Positions 6,210 through 6,791 of a stretch of DNA of 6,791 nucleotides are shown here, piece by piece (within the stretch, counting starts at the first letter, position 1; every line of letters begins with the position of its first letter). Source of the DNA: Erythrobacter sp. UBA3075 (lineage in GTDB: Bacteria; Pseudomonadota; Alphaproteobacteria; Sphingomonadales; Sphingomonadaceae); assembly GCA_002367375.1 (NCBI GenBank), contig DFBR01000039.1, positions 7,482 through 14,272 of the forward strand. Reading direction: 5' to 3'. The notes beneath the pieces were generated by a model. It did not search any database and was not told the DNA's origin. It worked only from the letters and a program-made list of their open reading frames with translations. Position numbers and translations under genes: made by a program.

Positions 6210-6791
6210 ATGAAGGCCCAAATCCGTCCGAACCGGCTAGATATCAGCGACAGGTTCCCGCTCGCGAGTTTTACCATCAGGACCGACGGCCAGCCGCGGC
6301 AGGCGGAAATCGTCGTCGCGACCTCGCCAGAGCTATTCACTAACAAGGAAGGCCGCACACGGTCGACCTTCTATTCCACGCGCGAACAGGGTGTCCTTGC
6401 GCTGCCACGGGCCGAAGCGGTCTACACGCTGCCACCCGAAGTGCTGGCGCGTTTCACCGATGCGGACAAATTGTGGTTTGGCCTCGCCACCGCTGCGGCG
6501 GGAACGGGCGATACTGGCTGGAGCGTCGATGTGATGCCAACCGGATCGAGCCCCTATATCTCGCTGTCGGGCCTGACCGATTCCTCGCTGCGCCGTGTGC
6601 GCATGTTCCCGCGCCGCACCGCCCAATCTGGTTATGCCAATGGCGGCGGTGAAGTGCGCCAGACATGGGCAGGTGATGCCGCGCAGCCGGGTATGAGCGA
6701 AACCGGGCAGCAGGCACCAGCGACCAATGGTCAAAATGGCCAAAGCAATGGTTCGCAGGCTCCCGGTGCCACCAACGGCGATGGCGCAACC
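6210..6791 (+). CDS. Unrecognised protein, second gene of the sigma-54 operon, open at the window edge (partial)
   Basis: The frame runs 194 codons from ATG at 6210 to the last base without a stop, so the 3' part is missing. AGGTG at 6200-6204 lies 5 nt upstream and overlaps the end of the DUF3467 gene, which supports both the start and translational coupling. The ATG at 6205 is rejected because it meets TGA after two codons. I do not recognise the family. Residues about 16-137 look like a compact, mostly beta-strand domain (SFTIRTDGQPRQAEIVVAT, STFYSTREQGVLALPRAEAVYTLP, KLWFGLATA, GWSVDVMP, SPYISLSGL). From about residue 150 it becomes a Gly/Asn/Gln/Ser/Ala/Pro linker (ATNGQNGQSNGSQAPGATNG), typical of a hinge before another domain. 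No signal peptide is visible, so if it is exported the route is not Sec with a cleaved signal. It may be the effector of the cassette, but this rests only on position. Confidence 0.85.
   Translation, partial: MKAQIRPNRLDISDRFPLASFTIRTDGQPRQAEIVVATSPELFTNKEGRTRSTFYSTREQGVLALPRAEAVYTLPPEVLARFTDADKLWFGLATAAAGTGDTGWSVDVMPTGSSPYISLSGLTDSSLRRVRMFPRRTAQSGYANGGGEVRQTWAGDAAQPGMSETGQQAPATNGQNGQSNGSQAPGATNGDGAT

Noticed and set aside
1..6791. CRISPR arrays, insertion sequences or integrase-type mobile elements
   Set aside because: I see no regularly spaced repeats, transposase motifs or terminal inverted repeats in the window.

Overview
The window looks like chromosomal DNA of an alphaproteobacterium, most likely a sphingomonad of the Erythrobacter type. 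This rests on general impression: GC-rich coding DNA, protein wording typical of that group, and several GANTC sites (the CcrM methylation target). No marker gene fixes the genus.

Layout. (1) Positions 1-1662, minus strand: a lipoprotein of the M49 (dipeptidyl peptidase III) metallopeptidase superfamily with a pentapeptide HEXXH zinc motif. (2) Positions 1841-2698, plus strand: a YghU-type glutathione transferase / disulfide-bond oxidoreductase that starts at TTG. (3) Positions 2751-2825, plus strand: tRNA-Gln(TTG) with encoded CCA and a likely promoter just upstream. (4) Positions 2836-4308, minus strand: a DUF4403-type lipoprotein starting at GTG and converging on the tRNA. (5) Positions 4309-4704: about 400 bases with no gene that I can support. 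(6) Positions 4705-5652, plus strand: a short sigma-54 activator (AAA+ plus Fis-type HTH, no sensor domain). (7) Positions 5653-5830: a regulatory region with a nested palindromic array and a near-consensus -24/-12 promoter. (8) Positions 5831-6205: a DUF3467 protein. (9) Position 6210 to the window edge: an unrecognised open gene that starts 4 nt after the DUF3467 stop.

The left two thirds looks like ordinary chromosome: envelope lipoproteins, redox housekeeping and a tRNA. The right third is the interesting part. An activator with no receiver, GAF or PAS domain lies directly upstream of a sigma-54 promoter. The promoter is preceded by four related GTG-type half-sites about 105-140 bp upstream of its predicted start. 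It drives a translationally coupled DUF3467-plus-unknown operon that runs off the window. This reads as a self-contained sigma-54 cassette whose input signal and output function are not evident. The unknown protein ends here in an Asn/Gly/Gln/Ser-rich linker, so a further domain probably lies beyond the edge.
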